From Thalassospira lucentensis (GTDB taxonomy: Bacteria; Pseudomonadota; Alphaproteobacteria; Rhodospirillales; Thalassospiraceae), in contig NZ_CP136684.1 in assembly GCF_032921865.1 (NCBI RefSeq), positions 1,895,001 to 1,959,000 of the forward strand: DNA of 64,000 nt. Reading direction: 5' to 3'. The position numbers and the translations under genes were made by a program. This document shows positions 36,079 through 46,803 of this stretch, one piece after another. Within the stretch, counting starts at the first letter, position 1. Every line of letters starts with the position of its first letter. The notes beneath the pieces are model-generated. The model worked only from the letters and a program-made list of their open reading frames with translations. It was not told the DNA's origin and did not search any database.

Positions 36079-36828
36079 ATGACCATTTCATCAGAAACCG
36101 AACTTGAACATCTGCGCCGTATCGGACGCATCTGTGCGCGTGCGCGCGACGTGATGGGCGCGGCCGCCGTTGCCGGCATGACCACCGCCGAACTTGATGC
36201 CATTGGCCGCAAGGTTCTTGAGGATGCCGGGGCGGTTTCCGCACCCGAAAGCGAATATGATTTTCCCGGTGCGACCTGCATCAGTGTGAATGAAGAAGTC
36301 GCACATGGCATTCCGGGGGACCGGGTTCTGGCGGATGGTGATCTTGTGAATATCGATGTTTCCGCGTCACTTGATGGCTATTTTTCCGATACCGGTGCCA
36401 GCTTTATCGTCGGGACCCCGCGCCCTGAAATCGAAAAGCTGTGTGCGGATGGCAAAAAAGCGATGTGGGCCGGGATCAAGGTCGTGCGTGACAAGGCACC
36501 GATCCGCGAAATCGGCCTTCGGATCGAAAACTTTGCCCGAAAGGGCGGTTACAGCCTGATTAAAAATCTGGCCAGTCACGGGATCGGCAAATCATTGCAC
36601 GAGGCACCGCAAACCATCCCGACATGGGATGATCCGCGTGAACGCCGGACCCTTAAAAAGGGTCAGGTCATTACGATCGAGCCGTTCCTGTCGCGGGGGG
36701 CGAACTGGGCGCTTGACGGGGATGATGGCTGGACGCTCTATGCCGATACCGGTGCACCCACCGTGCAGTATGAACATACGCTGGTGGTGACCCAGAACGG
36801 CTATGAAATCATGACATTGGGCGGATAA
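36079..36828 (+). CDS. map: Type I methionine aminopeptidase
   Basis: A 249-residue enzyme that removes the N-terminal Met of new proteins. The metal ligands are visible: two Asp in NIDVSASLDGYFSDTG, His in NLASHGIGKSLHE, Glu in ITIEPFLSRG, and Glu in QYEHTLVV. No N-terminal zinc-finger extension is present. The ATG at 36079 fits the family length; the TTG at 36058 would add seven odd residues. No clear Shine-Dalgarno precedes it. Confidence 0.95.
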   Translation: MTISSETELEHLRRIGRICARARDVMGAAAVAGMTTAELDAIGRKVLEDAGAVSAPESEYDFPGATCISVNEEVAHGIPGDRVLADGDLVNIDVSASLDGYFSDTGASFIVGTPRPEIEKLCADGKKAMWAGIKVVRDKAPIREIGLRIENFARKGGYSLIKNLASHGIGKSLHEAPQTIPTWDDPRERRTLKKGQVITIEPFLSRGANWALDGDDGWTLYADTGAPTVQYEHTLVVTQNGYEIMTLGG

Positions 36829-36864
36829 GCCCCACTGATTTATATTGCGCAGCATGATGGATAT

Positions 36865-36902
36865 GAAAAAGGCCGCCCGATATGTTTCGGGCGGCTTTTT
36901 TA
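36865..36902. terminator. Bidirectional terminator between map and glcB
   Basis: AAAAAGGCCGCCCGA and TCGGGCGGCTTTTTT arms with T runs on both strands. It lies between converging genes. Confidence 0.92.
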
Positions 36903-36920
36903 GTGCGATATTGGCGGCTG

Positions 36921-39113
36921 TTATGCGCCGTATTTTGCCTTGGCTTCGCGGCGACGTGCATGCAGGACCGGCTCGGTATAGCCATTGGGCTGTTCGCGGC
37001 CCTTGAACACCAGATCACAGGCGGCGGCAAAGGCAACACTGTCATCAAAGTTCGGTGCCATGTTGCGATATTCCGGGTCGCCTTCGTTCTGTTTGTCGAC
37101 GACGGCGGCCATGCGTTTCATGGTTTCCATCACCTGATCGCTGGTGCAAAGACCGTGATGGAGCCAGTTGGCGATATGCTGGCTGGAAATGCGCAATGTG
37201 GCGCGGTCTTCCATCAGGCCGACATCATTGATGTCGGGCACCTTGGAACATCCAACCCCGGCATCGATCCAGCGGACAACATAGCCAAGGATACCCTGTG
37301 CGTTGTTATCAAGTTCTTCCTGGATTTCGCTTGGCATCGGGTTGATATCGCCAAGGCGCGGGATCGAGAGGATATCATCAAGGCTGGCGCGTTCGCGTTT
37401 GCCAACCTCGTCCTGTACGGCACGGACATCGATCTGATGATAATGCATGGCATGCAGGGTTGCGGCGGTGGGGGATGGAACCCATGCGCAGTTTGCCCCG
37501 GCTTTCGGATGGCCGATTTTTGCGGTCATCATTTCCGCCATGCGATCGGGTTTGGCCCACATGCCCTTGCCGATCTGGGCGATGCCCTTCATGCCGCATT
37601 CAAGGCCGACATCGACATTCCAGTTTTCATAGGCCGAAATCCAGTACTGGTCTTTCATCGCTTCCTTGCGAACGACCGGGCCTGCTTCCATGCTGGTGTG
37701 GATTTCATCACCGGTTCGGTCAAGGAAGCCGGTATTGATGAAAACAACACGATCCTGCGCGGCACGAATGCATTCCTTGAGGTTCACCGTCGTGCGGCGT
37801 TCCTCGTCCATGATGCCGACCTTAAGGGTGTTTTCCGGCAGGCCGATTTCGCGTTCGACGAAGGCAAACAGATCATTGGTCAGGGCCACTTCTTCGGGGC
37901 CGTGCATCTTCGGCTTTACGATATAGACACTGCCATGGCGCGAGTTTGAAACACTGCTGTTGCCATCAATATCGTGCTTGGCGATCAGGCTGGTAAACAT
38001 CGCATCAAGGAAACCTTCGGGGACTTCGTTGCCATTGGCATCAAGGACCGCGTCGCTTGTCATCAGGTGGCCGACATTGCGCACCAGCATCAGGCTGCGA
38101 CCGGGCAGAACAACGTCATTGCCATCAAAGCCCTGATAGGAACGATCCGGGTTGAGGCGGCGGGTAACGGTTTTGCCACCCTTTTCAAAGCTTTCTTCCA
38201 GCGTGCCTTTCATCAGGCCAAGCCAGTTGCGATAGACAACGACCTTGTCTTCGGCATCGACGGCGGCAACCGAATCCTCGCAATCCTGAATGGTGGTCAG
38301 GGCGGATTCCATGATCACGTCGCACACGCCCGCGGCATGGGTTTTGCCAATCGGGTGTGACGGATCAATCCGGATTTCCAGATGCAGGCCATGATTGCGC
38401 AAAAGGACTTCGGAAAGCGCGCCGTCTTTTTCATTGTAGCCAATGAACTGTGATGGCTGTGCCAGTGATGTTTCGCTGCCGTCTGACAGGGTTATTGCCA
38501 AAGTCCACCATCCAGAGCCGTCTTCGCGGACTTCGTATTTGGTGGCGTCGGCATGTTTGCCATTGGCCAGCGGGACGGCCTGATCAAGGAATTTTGCGGC
38601 ATAGGCAACAACCGCGGCCCCGCGCTTGGCATTGAAGCCCTTGGTCTTTTCCTTGCCATCGGCGTCGTCGATTACATCCGTGCCATAGAGTGCGTCATAG
38701 AGGCTGCCCCAGCGGGCATTGGCCGCGTTGAGGGCGTAGCGCGCATTCATCACCGGCACGACAAGCTGCGGACCGGCGACGCGCGCGATTTCCGGATCGA
38801 CATTGGTGGTCGAGATATAGAAATCGTCGCCTTCGGGCAGAAGATAGCCGATTTCCTTGAGGAATTCCTTGTAGGCCAACGGATCGCGGGCCTGATCCTG
38901 ACGGGACAGGTGCCATTCGTCGATCTTGGCCTGCAATTCATCGCGCTTGGCCAGAAGCGAACGGTTCCGGGGGCCAAGCTCGTTTACGAGCTTTTCGAAC
39001 GATGCCCAGAACTGATCGGAGGAGACACCGGTGCCCGGGGTGATTTCGTTGGCAACCAGATCATGCAGAACGGTTGCAATCTTAAGGCCGCCTTTGGTGA
39101 TACGTTGGGTCAT
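36921..39113 (-). CDS. glcB: Malate synthase G
   Basis: A 730-residue enzyme that condenses glyoxylate with acetyl-CoA to malate. The length and the inserted alpha/beta domain fit isoform G rather than A. Recognisable blocks are [22 protein letters not shown], the metal-binding [11 protein letters not shown] and [14 protein letters not shown], and the C-terminal [11 protein letters not shown]. The ATG at 39113 follows AGAGGAAAC. No isocitrate lyase or glycolate oxidase gene adjoins it. Confidence 0.97.
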   Translation of the reverse strand: MTQRITKGGLKIATVLHDLVANEITPGTGVSSDQFWASFEKLVNELGPRNRSLLAKRDELQAKIDEWHLSRQDQARDPLAYKEFLKEIGYLLPEGDDFYISTTNVDPEIARVAGPQLVVPVMNARYALNAANARWGSLYDALYGTDVIDDADGKEKTKGFNAKRGAAVVAYAAKFLDQAVPLANGKHADATKYEVREDGSGWWTLAITLSDGSETSLAQPSQFIGYNEKDGALSEVLLRNHGLHLEIRIDPSHPIGKTHAAGVCDVIMESALTTIQDCEDSVAAVDAEDKVVVYRNWLGLMKGTLEESFEKGGKTVTRRLNPDRSYQGFDGNDVVLPGRSLMLVRNVGHLMTSDAVLDANGNEVPEGFLDAMFTSLIAKHDIDGNSSVSNSRHGSVYIVKPKMHGPEEVALTNDLFAFVEREIGLPENTLKVGIMDEERRTTVNLKECIRAAQDRVVFINTGFLDRTGDEIHTSMEAGPVVRKEAMKDQYWISAYENWNVDVGLECGMKGIAQIGKGMWAKPDRMAEMMTAKIGHPKAGANCAWVPSPTAATLHAMHYHQIDVRAVQDEVGKRERASLDDILSIPRLGDINPMPSEIQEELDNNAQGILGYVVRWIDAGVGCSKVPDINDVGLMEDRATLRISSQHIANWLHHGLCTSDQVMETMKRMAAVVDKQNEGDPEYRNMAPNFDDSVAFAAACDLVFKGREQPNGYTEPVLHARRREAKAKYGA

Positions 39114-39310
39114 GTTTCCTCTCGACAGGCTTGAAGTCTTGCGCAAGGCCGGATGTGACCGATGCATATGTTTGTCACAACATATGGGCTGTATGCGGGC
39201 AGGGTCCACAGCCGGTTTCACTTTCGTGGGATGTTTTCCGTATTGTGGAAACGATACCGAAAGTTGCGAAACAATACCTGTGCGGGCGACTTTGCGGCAA
39301 AGCCGCGGGT

Positions 39311-40675
39311 TTACTGTCTGCCGGTATTCTGATCGGCTTCCGGTGCCGTTTCCGCAGCTGTTTCTTCTGTGCTGCGAGGGGCGACATCCTCGCCCCTGTC
39401 TGCGGCGTGTGAACCGCTTCCGTCTTCTTCCTCGACGATGTCATCGGTAATCGGGGAAAGTTCAAGTGCCATGGGCGTGGTGCGCGGTACCGCAACAAAC
39501 TGGCCCTGTTCCTCGATCGAGATGCGGCGACCGAAACCGGCACGATAGATGGCAAAGCTTGCGACCAGTATGCCGACAATCGCAAACAGAACCGGCATGC
39601 CCCAGGGACCAAAATGCCCGATGGCAAGCGATCCGATGATTGGCCCGGTTGCAGCAGATCCGCCATAAATGATCAAAAGGCCACCGGATGCCGAAACGAT
39701 CTGATCGGGTTGCAGATAGTCATTCACATAGGCGACCGACAGGCCATAAACCGGCATGATGAAGATGCCGATGATAGCACCCCAGACAGTCAGATTCCCG
39801 CGGACAAGTTCGGGCGCGACCAGCGGGAACAATCCGCAGATTGCAAGCCCGATCAGCACGGCGATCATGACATACTGGCGGGGAACCATGTCCGACAGAC
39901 GGCCAATCGGCCACTGCATGATCATGCCGCCCAGAATGACAAAGGCCATGAAGTTCGCGACGTCATTGGTTGCAAGGCCAAGATTGGACGCAAAGATCGG
40001 ACCGACACCGTAAATCGCACCGGAAAGAACGCCACTGCCGGCTGCGGCGACAAAACCCAGCGGCGAAATGGCGTATAATTCGCGGAATTTCATGCGCGCA
40101 CCACTGACCGCGGCGGGCGGGGGTTGCCGGGTCAGCGCAATCGGCACCAGAGAAAGCGACAGCAGGACCGATGCCACGGTGAACAGTTCGAAGCTGCCAA
40201 TCGGTGACACGTTCAGCAACAACTGCCCGATGGCAAGACCCGCGAGAGATACGGTCATATAGGACGCGATCATGCCGCCGCGCGATGTGTTGTCGACCTG
40301 TTCGTTCAGCCAGCTTTCAATCACCAGATACAGGGCCGAAATGCACAGGCCCGTCATGGCGCGGAACAGCGACCAGGTAATCGGATCAACAAAAACGGCA
40401 TGCAAAAGCGTAATCGCCGATCCGGTCGATGCCAGTGCGGCAAAGGTCCGGATATGCCCCACACGGTTGACAAGCCCGGCCCCCCAGATGATCCCGCCGA
40501 TGAACCCGGCATAATAGGATGCCATGATGATACCGGTATAGATCGGTGCAAAGCCTTCGGACGAGGCGCGCAAAGCCAGCAACGAGGATTGCAGCGAAGC
40601 CCCGGTATTGAGCGTGAAGGCTGCAAACAATGTCGCAGACAATGCAATGATCAGTGCGACCGGCGAACGCGGCAT
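39311..40675 (-). CDS. MFS transporter (YcaD-like)
   Basis: A 454-residue secondary carrier with twelve hydrophobic segments. The first half has [21 protein letters not shown], a relaxed MFS loop 2-3 motif, and [14 protein letters not shown], which is typical of the YcaD/uncharacterised MFS group. The last ~60 residues are hydrophilic, acidic and of low complexity, probably a disordered cytoplasmic tail. Substrate unknown. The gene is on the same strand as glcB, but 197 bases separate them and glcB probably has its own promoter. Confidence 0.88.
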   Translation of the reverse strand: MPRSPVALIIALSATLFAAFTLNTGASLQSSLLALRASSEGFAPIYTGIIMASYYAGFIGGIIWGAGLVNRVGHIRTFAALASTGSAITLLHAVFVDPITWSLFRAMTGLCISALYLVIESWLNEQVDNTSRGGMIASYMTVSLAGLAIGQLLLNVSPIGSFELFTVASVLLSLSLVPIALTRQPPPAAVSGARMKFRELYAISPLGFVAAAGSGVLSGAIYGVGPIFASNLGLATNDVANFMAFVILGGMIMQWPIGRLSDMVPRQYVMIAVLIGLAICGLFPLVAPELVRGNLTVWGAIIGIFIMPVYGLSVAYVNDYLQPDQIVSASGGLLIIYGGSAATGPIIGSLAIGHFGPWGMPVLFAIVGILVASFAIYRAGFGRRISIEEQGQFVAVPRTTPMALELSPITDDIVEEEDGSGSHAADRGEDVAPRSTEETAAETAPEADQNTGRQ

Positions 40676-41119
40676 CGGATCCTCTGGTGGTAATGGCGCT
40701 TGCAGGTGTCACCCTGCGCGATGGTCGGGAACCCTGTCAATCTTTACAAGGCGCTGATCTGAAAGGTCTTGTCGATCCTGTCGGGTGTGTGATGGATCGA
40801 ACGTTACGGCACATACGATGTTCCGCAGAATTTCACGGATTGCATTAAAGCCGAAGCCCTGCCGCGAACAGTACCGGTTTTGCGCAACTGCCATGTGAAA
40901 ATGGGGTAAACTTGCACCGGTGAAGGTTGCCTTTGATGAATAACCGGCTTGACCTTCGCCCCTTTGATGCGCTCTATGACTTGCAATTGGATACAATTTG
41001 CCAAAATCGGCCCGCTTCGGGGCGGGTTTTTGCGTTGATCGCCACTATTGGCCCGATCCGTACCCAAGTTCGGTATTTGCAAACCGACCGGTGCCCGGGT
41101 TCTGCAAGGGGAGGAAACC
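40676..41119. other. Intergenic region upstream of the TAXI operon
   Basis: It carries no convincing gene. A GC-rich hairpin with a T run lies at 41009-41031 (separate entry). The promoter for the TAXI receptor must be either upstream of this hairpin, making it an attenuator, or squeezed into the 90 bases after it. Confidence 0.4.
41009..41031 (+). terminator. Terminator-like hairpin upstream of the TAXI receptor gene
   Basis: GGCCCGC, loop TTCG, GGGCGGG and then TTTTT. No gene ends just before it on the plus strand, so it may end a leader or a small RNA. Confidence 0.6.
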
Positions 41120-42082
41120 TTGAACATTCTTCGTACAATCGGCGCAATCGCGACCGGTATTGTTGCCCTGTCAGCGGTAAGTGCCGCCCAGGCAGAAACC
41201 CGCGTTACTTTCAAATCGGCCAAGGCCGCGTCGTCCTATTATCAGATGGCTGCCCAGTTTGCCGAAGCAATCAAGACCGGTACGGACGGCGAGATCATCG
41301 TCACGGTCGAGGAAAGCCAGGGATCGGTTCAGAACGTGATGGAAGCATCGGTTCGCCCGGGCAATTACGTTTTCACAAGCCCGCCGGCACTTGTTGGCCT
41401 TGCACAGGCTGGCAAGGGTGCCTTTGAAGGACGCCCGACCGAAAAGTTTAATGAGGTCCGGGCCCTGTTCCCGATTCCATCACTGACCATGCATTTCGTG
41501 ATGCGTGCAGATGCCGGTGTGACCGACTTTGCCGGGCTTGAAGGCAAGACCATCCTTCTGGGTAAAGGATCGTTCGGGGCGACCGAGGGTGAAAAGTACC
41601 TTGAGCTGTTTGGCCTGACTGACAAGGTCAAATTGTCCGAAGCGGAACTTTCGAACGCCGTCGCCGCCCTTAAAAACGGTCAGATTGACGGTTTTGTCAC
41701 GGCCGGTTCCTGGCCTGCGCCGAACGTGATCGAGGCCGCGGCAGGCACGGATGTCAATATCCTGTCGCTTTCCGATGAGCAGCTTGCGATGACCAAGCGC
41801 GATCTGACGGTGATCCCGGCTGGGACCTATAACGGTCAGAAGGATGACATCCGCACGTCTTCGCTGTCGGTGGTTGCCTATGCCACGACCCAGATGGATG
41901 ACGAAACCGCCTATCAGCTGACCAAAACCTATTGGGATCAGAAATCCGCCATGAGCTCGAACGCTTCATGGTGGAAAGGTGTGACCCAGGAGATGCTTGC
42001 CAATATCAAGGGTAAAATCCACCCTGGCGCGCTTCGTTATTACGCCGAGGCCGGTTTCCCGGTGCGCGACGATCAGAATTGA
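41120..42082 (+). CDS. TAXI-family TRAP transporter solute receptor
   Basis: A 320-residue periplasmic receptor. Translation starts at a TTG at 41120, five bases after GGGGAGG, giving the signal peptide MNILRTIGAIATGIVAL with cleavage near AAQA before ETRVTF. The mature protein has the TAXI plan: YYQMAAQFAEAIKTG, then EESQGSVQNV, and GKTILLGKGSFGATEG. It delivers a ligand, often glutamate or another dicarboxylate, to the fused permease encoded next. The ligand cannot be told from sequence. Confidence 0.92.
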   Translation: MNILRTIGAIATGIVALSAVSAAQAETRVTFKSAKAASSYYQMAAQFAEAIKTGTDGEIIVTVEESQGSVQNVMEASVRPGNYVFTSPPALVGLAQAGKGAFEGRPTEKFNEVRALFPIPSLTMHFVMRADAGVTDFAGLEGKTILLGKGSFGATEGEKYLELFGLTDKVKLSEAELSNAVAALKNGQIDGFVTAGSWPAPNVIEAAAGTDVNILSLSDEQLAMTKRDLTVIPAGTYNGQKDDIRTSSLSVVAYATTQMDDETAYQLTKTYWDQKSAMSSNASWWKGVTQEMLANIKGKIHPGALRYYAEAGFPVRDDQN

Positions 42083-42160
42083 TCGCCGCATTGAAATAAT
42101 GTGATGACAGGCCCGGCCGCCACAGCCGGGCCGTTCTTTATCGGACGTATCAGGATTACG

Positions 42161-43927
42161 ATGTCTGCTGTTTCCCGCCCTTTCTGGATTGCGCTTGGCG
42201 CGGTATCCATTGTTTTTCATCTTTGGCTGATTTTTTCGGGGCTTGTCCCTAATCTGGTCAGTCGGCCGTTGCATATGGCTTTGGCGTTGCCCTGGGCGTT
42301 GGTGTTTGTTGCCAAAACGCCGTGGCAGAAAATCAGCGGGTTGATCCTGACCGTGATCGGGCTTGCTGCGTGTTTGTGGGTGGCGTTCAATCACAGCATG
42401 CTGGGCGATCAATACGGGTTCCTGGTCGGGAATTTGCAGATCGCGATATCCTTTGCCCTGCTGGGTATCGTTCTTGAAATGGCACGTCGTGCGATTGGCT
42501 GGCCGTTGCCGAGTGTGGCGGCGATTGCGCTGCTTTATGGGTTCTTTGGCGAATATATTCCCGGTGAATTCGGCCATGGTGGCCTTCCGATTGAAAGCAT
42601 GCTGGGCACGCTGACCATTGCCGAGGGCGGCCTTTGGGGCAGCCTGACCGGGGTTTCGGTCAGCATCGTTGCGATCTTTGTGATTTTTGGCGCGATCCTG
42701 AATGGCGGAGAAGCCGGGCAGGGCTTTATGAATGTGGCCGGTGCGGCCGCCGGGAGGCTGCGCGGTGGTGCGGCCAAGGTTTCGGTGATTTCGTCGGCGT
42801 TGTTTGGATCGATTTCGGGGTCGGCGTCGGCCAATGTGGCATCGACGGGGGCGATTACCCTTCCGGCCATGACCAAGCTTGGCTATCCCAAAAGACTGGC
42901 CGCCGCGGTCGAGGCGGTGGCATCGTCCGGCGGGCAGATCATGCCGCCATTGATGGGGGCCGGGGCCTTTGTCATGGTCGAGCTGACCGGGCGGCCCTAT
43001 GTCGAGATCATGGTGGCCGCCATTTTGCCGGCGATCCTTTATTTCCTGGCGGTCTGGGTCGGGATCAATGCCTTTGCGCTTCGCTATGACTTACCCGGTG
43101 TGCCGGAAAAAGACCGGCCTGATACCCGCGCGGTGATTGTGACCTCTGCCTTCTTCCTTGTGCCGTTTGCGATTCTGCTTTGGGGCATGTTCGGGGGCGG
43201 TTACACACCGCAATATGCCGCCTGCCTTGCAATGATTGCCGGTGCGGTGTTGCTGTTTTTGGATGGCAATCTGCAATTCAGCCTGGCCCGGACGGGCGAA
43301 AGATTTACCGAGGTTTGCCTGAGTGCCGGGCGGCAGGTATCGATGATTGCCGCGATCATTTTGTGCGCGTCGATTGTGATTGGCGTTCTTGGATTGACCG
43401 GGCTTGGCGTGAAGATCACGTCGCTTCTGCTGTCGGGGTCCGGCGGGATGCTTTGGCCGGCTTTGCTTCTGACGGCGATTGCGTGTCTGATCCTTGGCAT
43501 GGAAGTGCCGACCACGGCGGCTTATGTGATCTGCGTTTCGGTGGCGGGGCCTGCCCTGACCGAGCTTGGGCTTGATCCGTTGCAGGCGCATCTGTTCGTG
43601 TTCTGGTTTGCCCTGCTGTCGACGATTACGCCGCCGGTTTGCGGGGCGGTGTTCATCGCTGCGGGTATGGTCGAGGAAAACTGGCTTAAGGTTGCCGGAA
43701 CGGCCATGGCGCTGGGGATTGGGCTTTATATCGTACCGCTTGCGATGATCGCGAACGGGTCACTGATTGATCTTGCCGCCAATCCGGTTTGGGCGATTGC
43801 GGCGGCACTTAAGGTTGCGATTGGTCTGACGGCAATTTCATACGGCATTATTTCACCGCGACATATTGCGGTTCGCGCAGGGCTTGTCGCGGTTGGATTG
43901 CTTGCGATTTTTGTTGTCGGCATATGA
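42161..43927 (+). CDS. TRAP transporter permease, fused DctQM type
   Basis: A 588-residue inner-membrane permease. The small subunit (about four helices, first ~150 residues) is fused to the large subunit, as is usual for TAXI systems. The DctM signature appears as GSISGSASANVASTGAITLPAM and ASSGGQIMPPLMGAGAFVM (GSASANV, PPLMGA). The ATG at 42161 follows AGGA. The gene starts 78 bases after the receptor gene, in one operon. Transport is expected to be driven by sodium or proton gradient. Confidence 0.93.
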   Translation: MSAVSRPFWIALGAVSIVFHLWLIFSGLVPNLVSRPLHMALALPWALVFVAKTPWQKISGLILTVIGLAACLWVAFNHSMLGDQYGFLVGNLQIAISFALLGIVLEMARRAIGWPLPSVAAIALLYGFFGEYIPGEFGHGGLPIESMLGTLTIAEGGLWGSLTGVSVSIVAIFVIFGAILNGGEAGQGFMNVAGAAAGRLRGGAAKVSVISSALFGSISGSASANVASTGAITLPAMTKLGYPKRLAAAVEAVASSGGQIMPPLMGAGAFVMVELTGRPYVEIMVAAILPAILYFLAVWVGINAFALRYDLPGVPEKDRPDTRAVIVTSAFFLVPFAILLWGMFGGGYTPQYAACLAMIAGAVLLFLDGNLQFSLARTGERFTEVCLSAGRQVSMIAAIILCASIVIGVLGLTGLGVKITSLLLSGSGGMLWPALLLTAIACLILGMEVPTTAAYVICVSVAGPALTELGLDPLQAHLFVFWFALLSTITPPVCGAVFIAAGMVEENWLKVAGTAMALGIGLYIVPLAMIANGSLIDLAANPVWAIAAALKVAIGLTAISYGIISPRHIAVRAGLVAVGLLAIFVVGI

Positions 43928-43932
43928 CGAAA

Positions 43933-43964
43933 AACGGGCCGACACAAAATGTCGGCCCGTAAAA
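43933..43964. terminator. Bidirectional terminator
   Basis: ACGGGCCGACA and TGTCGGCCCGT stem, A-rich before and AAAAATTC after. It lies between the TRAP permease and the converging PLDc_N gene. Confidence 0.85.
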
Positions 43965-43986
43965 ATTCAAATATCAGGATACGTTT

Positions 43987-44169
43987 TTAAACCCGGCCAC
44001 TGCGTGGTCCGGCAAAGAACCATATGATCAGGCCAATAACCGGCAGGACGAGAATCAGGATCGTCCAGATGATTTTCGAGCCGGTGCTGGCACCGCTGCC
44101 CATGACATTGATGATGGCCCAAATATCGGCAATCAGAATGATCAGTCCGAGAATTCCACCATATTCCAT
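43987..44169 (-). CDS. Small PLDc_N-domain membrane protein
   Basis: A 60-residue protein with two transmembrane helices (LGLIILIADIWAIINVM and IIWTILILVLPVIGLIIWFF). It ends in GPRSGRV, the form of the phospholipase D N-terminal (PLDc_N) domain found alone in many bacteria. GAGGTTGGG precedes the ATG. No catalytic PLD domain follows. Function unknown. Confidence 0.85.
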   Translation of the reverse strand: MEYGGILGLIILIADIWAIINVMGSGASTGSKIIWTILILVLPVIGLIIWFFAGPRSGRV

Positions 44170-44289
44170 AACCCAACCTCATTTTTCTGTGTCAGCAGAC
44201 AGGAAGGCTGTCGGCTGTTCTTGAAAATCAAACGATTGGCAAGGGAAGTTGTTCCCGCGGACTATTTTACGACCAAACGGGGAAATTAC

Positions 44290-45486
44290 CTAGACGACTT
44301 GTCCAGCCGACCAGCCCGATGACCAGGCCCACTGGAAATTGAAGCCGCCAAGATGGCCGGTAACATCGACGACTTCGCCGATGAAATAAAGACCGGGGAC
44401 ATCGCGACATTCCATGGTTTTTGATGACAGGGCGTTGGTATCGACCCCGCCCAATGTGACCTCGGCAGTACGGTATCCTTCTGATCCTTGCGGCATGACC
44501 GACCATTGATTGACATCGGTTGCAAGCAGACGCAGTGCCTTGTCCCCGGTTTCGCCAATCGGGCGATCCAGCCCGTGGCGGGCGGTGATCATCTGGGCCA
44601 GACGGTTTGGCAGAATGCGCGACAGCACATTGTGCACGGCCTGTTTCGGACTTTCGGCCTTGGCCGATTTCAGAAGATCAAAGGCGTCTTCTTCGGGGTT
44701 CAGGTTGACCGTGATGGCGTCCCCCTCGTCCCAATAGGATGAAATCTGCAGGATAGACGGGCCGCTTAGCCCGCGGTGGGTAAACAGCAATCCTTCGCGG
44801 AACTGTTTCTTGTTGCACTGGACGATTGCGTCGACCGAAATGCCGGAAAGCTGACCCATATCGGCCCGCATATCCGGATCAAAGGTCAGGGGCACAAGGG
44901 CGGCACGGGTCGGAACGATATCGATGCCAAACTGACGGGCAATCTGATAGCCAAAGCCGGTTGCCCCGATTTTGGGAATGGACAGACCACCACAGGCGAC
45001 GACAAGCGACTGACAGGTCCATTGCGCGCCAGTGCGTGTGGTGACATCGAACCCGGCATCATCGCGGCGGATGATGTTGCTGATTTCGGTATTCAGGCGC
45101 AGCTCGACATTGGCGGCATCACATTCATCGAGCAGCATGTCGATGATCTGGAACGAGGATTCATCGCAGAAAAGCTGACCCAGCGTCTTTTCGTGCCAGG
45201 CAATGTCATAACGATTGACCAGATCGATGAAGTCAAACTGGGTATAGCGTTTAAGCGCCGAAACACAGAAACGCTTGTTTTGCGAAATGAAGTTTTCCGG
45301 GCTGGCATGCAGATTGGTGAAGTTGCAACGGCCACCCCCGGAAATCCGGATTTTTTCGGCCGGTTTTGCCGAATGATCGACAATTACAACCGAACGGCCG
45401 CGTTTCCCGGCTTCGATTGCACACATAAGGCCGGCGGCACCGGCACCAATCACAAGGACTTCAATCTTCTTCACGTCGCAGGCCAA
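44290..45486 (-). CDS. HI0933-family FAD-dependent oxidoreductase
   Basis: A 398-residue flavoprotein. The Rossmann motif VLVIGAGAAGLMCAIEAGKRG is followed by the family motif ISGGGRCNFTN. The substrate-domain core and C-terminal ...GGVDTNAL....PGLYFIGEVVDVTGHLGGFN, which closes the FAD site, are intact. The only starts are TTG at 45486, used here, or GTG at 45474. Neither has a good ribosome site. HI0933/BaiN relatives reduce C=C bonds in some gut bacteria; the physiological substrate here is unknown. Confidence 0.9.
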   Translation of the reverse strand: MACDVKKIEVLVIGAGAAGLMCAIEAGKRGRSVVIVDHSAKPAEKIRISGGGRCNFTNLHASPENFISQNKRFCVSALKRYTQFDFIDLVNRYDIAWHEKTLGQLFCDESSFQIIDMLLDECDAANVELRLNTEISNIIRRDDAGFDVTTRTGAQWTCQSLVVACGGLSIPKIGATGFGYQIARQFGIDIVPTRAALVPLTFDPDMRADMGQLSGISVDAIVQCNKKQFREGLLFTHRGLSGPSILQISSYWDEGDAITVNLNPEEDAFDLLKSAKAESPKQAVHNVLSRILPNRLAQMITARHGLDRPIGETGDKALRLLATDVNQWSVMPQGSEGYRTAEVTLGGVDTNALSSKTMECRDVPGLYFIGEVVDVTGHLGGFNFQWAWSSGWSAGQVV

Positions 45487-45543
45487 TCTATCGAAACAAA
45501 CGACCTGCCTTATACGGGGAAATTGGCACCCTGTCAGTGCCCG

Positions 45544-46644
45544 TCAGGCGCAACGCTGCTTTTTGGGTTCGGGCACGGTGATATCCAGCGTCCGGATTAC
45601 CTTGTTCCCGTCGGTGATCTGGCGTTCGGTCGCGACCCGGTTACGGCCCTTGGCCTTGGCCAGATAAAGTGCCTGATCGGCCCGTTCGATGAAACGGGCA
45701 AGCGGTTCGCCAAATTCAAACGTGCTGACGCCGATTGATACCGTGACCTTGCCCAGTTCCTGATGGCGGGTGCGGCTGATGATGGTGCGGGTTTCGACAT
45801 TGTGGCGGATATGTTCGGCCAACTGGCGCGCGCAGCCAAGCCCGGTCATCGGCAGGATGACGGCAAATTCCTCGCCACCATAGCGCGCGGCGGTGTCCCG
45901 GCCCTTGACGTTCTGCTGAAGGGTCTGGGCCATCAGTCGAATGACCTGATCACCGGCCTGATGGCCGTGGGTATCGTTGAATGTCTTGAAATAATCGATA
46001 TCGATCAGAAGCAGGCTAAGCGGTTTACCGGTTTCCATCGACTGCATGGCGCAATCGCGTAGTTGCAGATCAAACGCCTTGCGGTTGGCAATGCCGGTTA
46101 GACAATCTGTCATGGCTTCGCGCTTCATGTCTTCGAGGTCGCGGCGCAGTTTGGAAATTTCGGTCGATGTATTATCCAGCCGGGTTTCGAGAATGCGGTT
46201 TACGCCTTCGATCTCGCGTGTGGCGCCCAGAAGCGTTTTCAGCGCGTGTTCCAGATTGGTGAAATCCTTGTCACCGATATATTCGCAGAAATGATCAAGG
46301 GCCTCGCCATAGGCGCGGGTATCAATCCCGGCATTGCGGACGGTTTCGAGAACCGACGTCAGCTGATTGCGCAAATCATCGGTAATGCGGGAGACGATTT
46401 CACGTTCCCGTACAGTGTCAAAAAACCGGGTGAAAAGATCGCGGCATTGCAATTCATCGAATTCGCGATGATTGCTGCGCAGGATATTGATCGTCTGTTT
46501 AAGATCGGGCTCTTCACCGGACAGGTAATTGAAAAAGATCGTATAATTGTTCGGATGCGCGGCAACACCCAGTTCTGCCATCATGGCAAGGGCTGCGTTT
46601 GACAATTGCTGTGCCCGATCCGGGTCGGTGTCGTATTCAATCAT
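45544..46644 (-). CDS. Cytoplasmic diguanylate cyclase
   Basis: A 366-residue soluble protein. The N-terminal ~165 residues are helical and match no sensor domain I recognise. A coiled-coil linker (NTSTEISKLRRDLEDMKREA) leads into a GGDEF domain with the intact active site RYGGEEFAVI and IDIDYFKTFND. At the I-site position the sequence is KGRD rather than RxxD, so product inhibition may be weak. No transmembrane helix is seen. Confidence 0.9.
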   Translation of the reverse strand: MIEYDTDPDRAQQLSNAALAMMAELGVAAHPNNYTIFFNYLSGEEPDLKQTINILRSNHREFDELQCRDLFTRFFDTVREREIVSRITDDLRNQLTSVLETVRNAGIDTRAYGEALDHFCEYIGDKDFTNLEHALKTLLGATREIEGVNRILETRLDNTSTEISKLRRDLEDMKREAMTDCLTGIANRKAFDLQLRDCAMQSMETGKPLSLLLIDIDYFKTFNDTHGHQAGDQVIRLMAQTLQQNVKGRDTAARYGGEEFAVILPMTGLGCARQLAEHIRHNVETRTIISRTRHQELGKVTVSIGVSTFEFGEPLARFIERADQALYLAKAKGRNRVATERQITDGNKVIRTLDITVPEPKKQRCA

Positions 46645-46803
46645 CGATACCTGCGCGATTTTCCAAAAAATGTATGTTTTGGCAAGGGCAATATACCGTT
46701 ACAGTCCAAGCATAACGTTGATTTGGATCATGGTCGTGGCCGGGTTACAAAGGCGCATGGACAAAACCGATCCATTAAAAAAGAGACAGGGAAGCAGCAG
46801 GAA

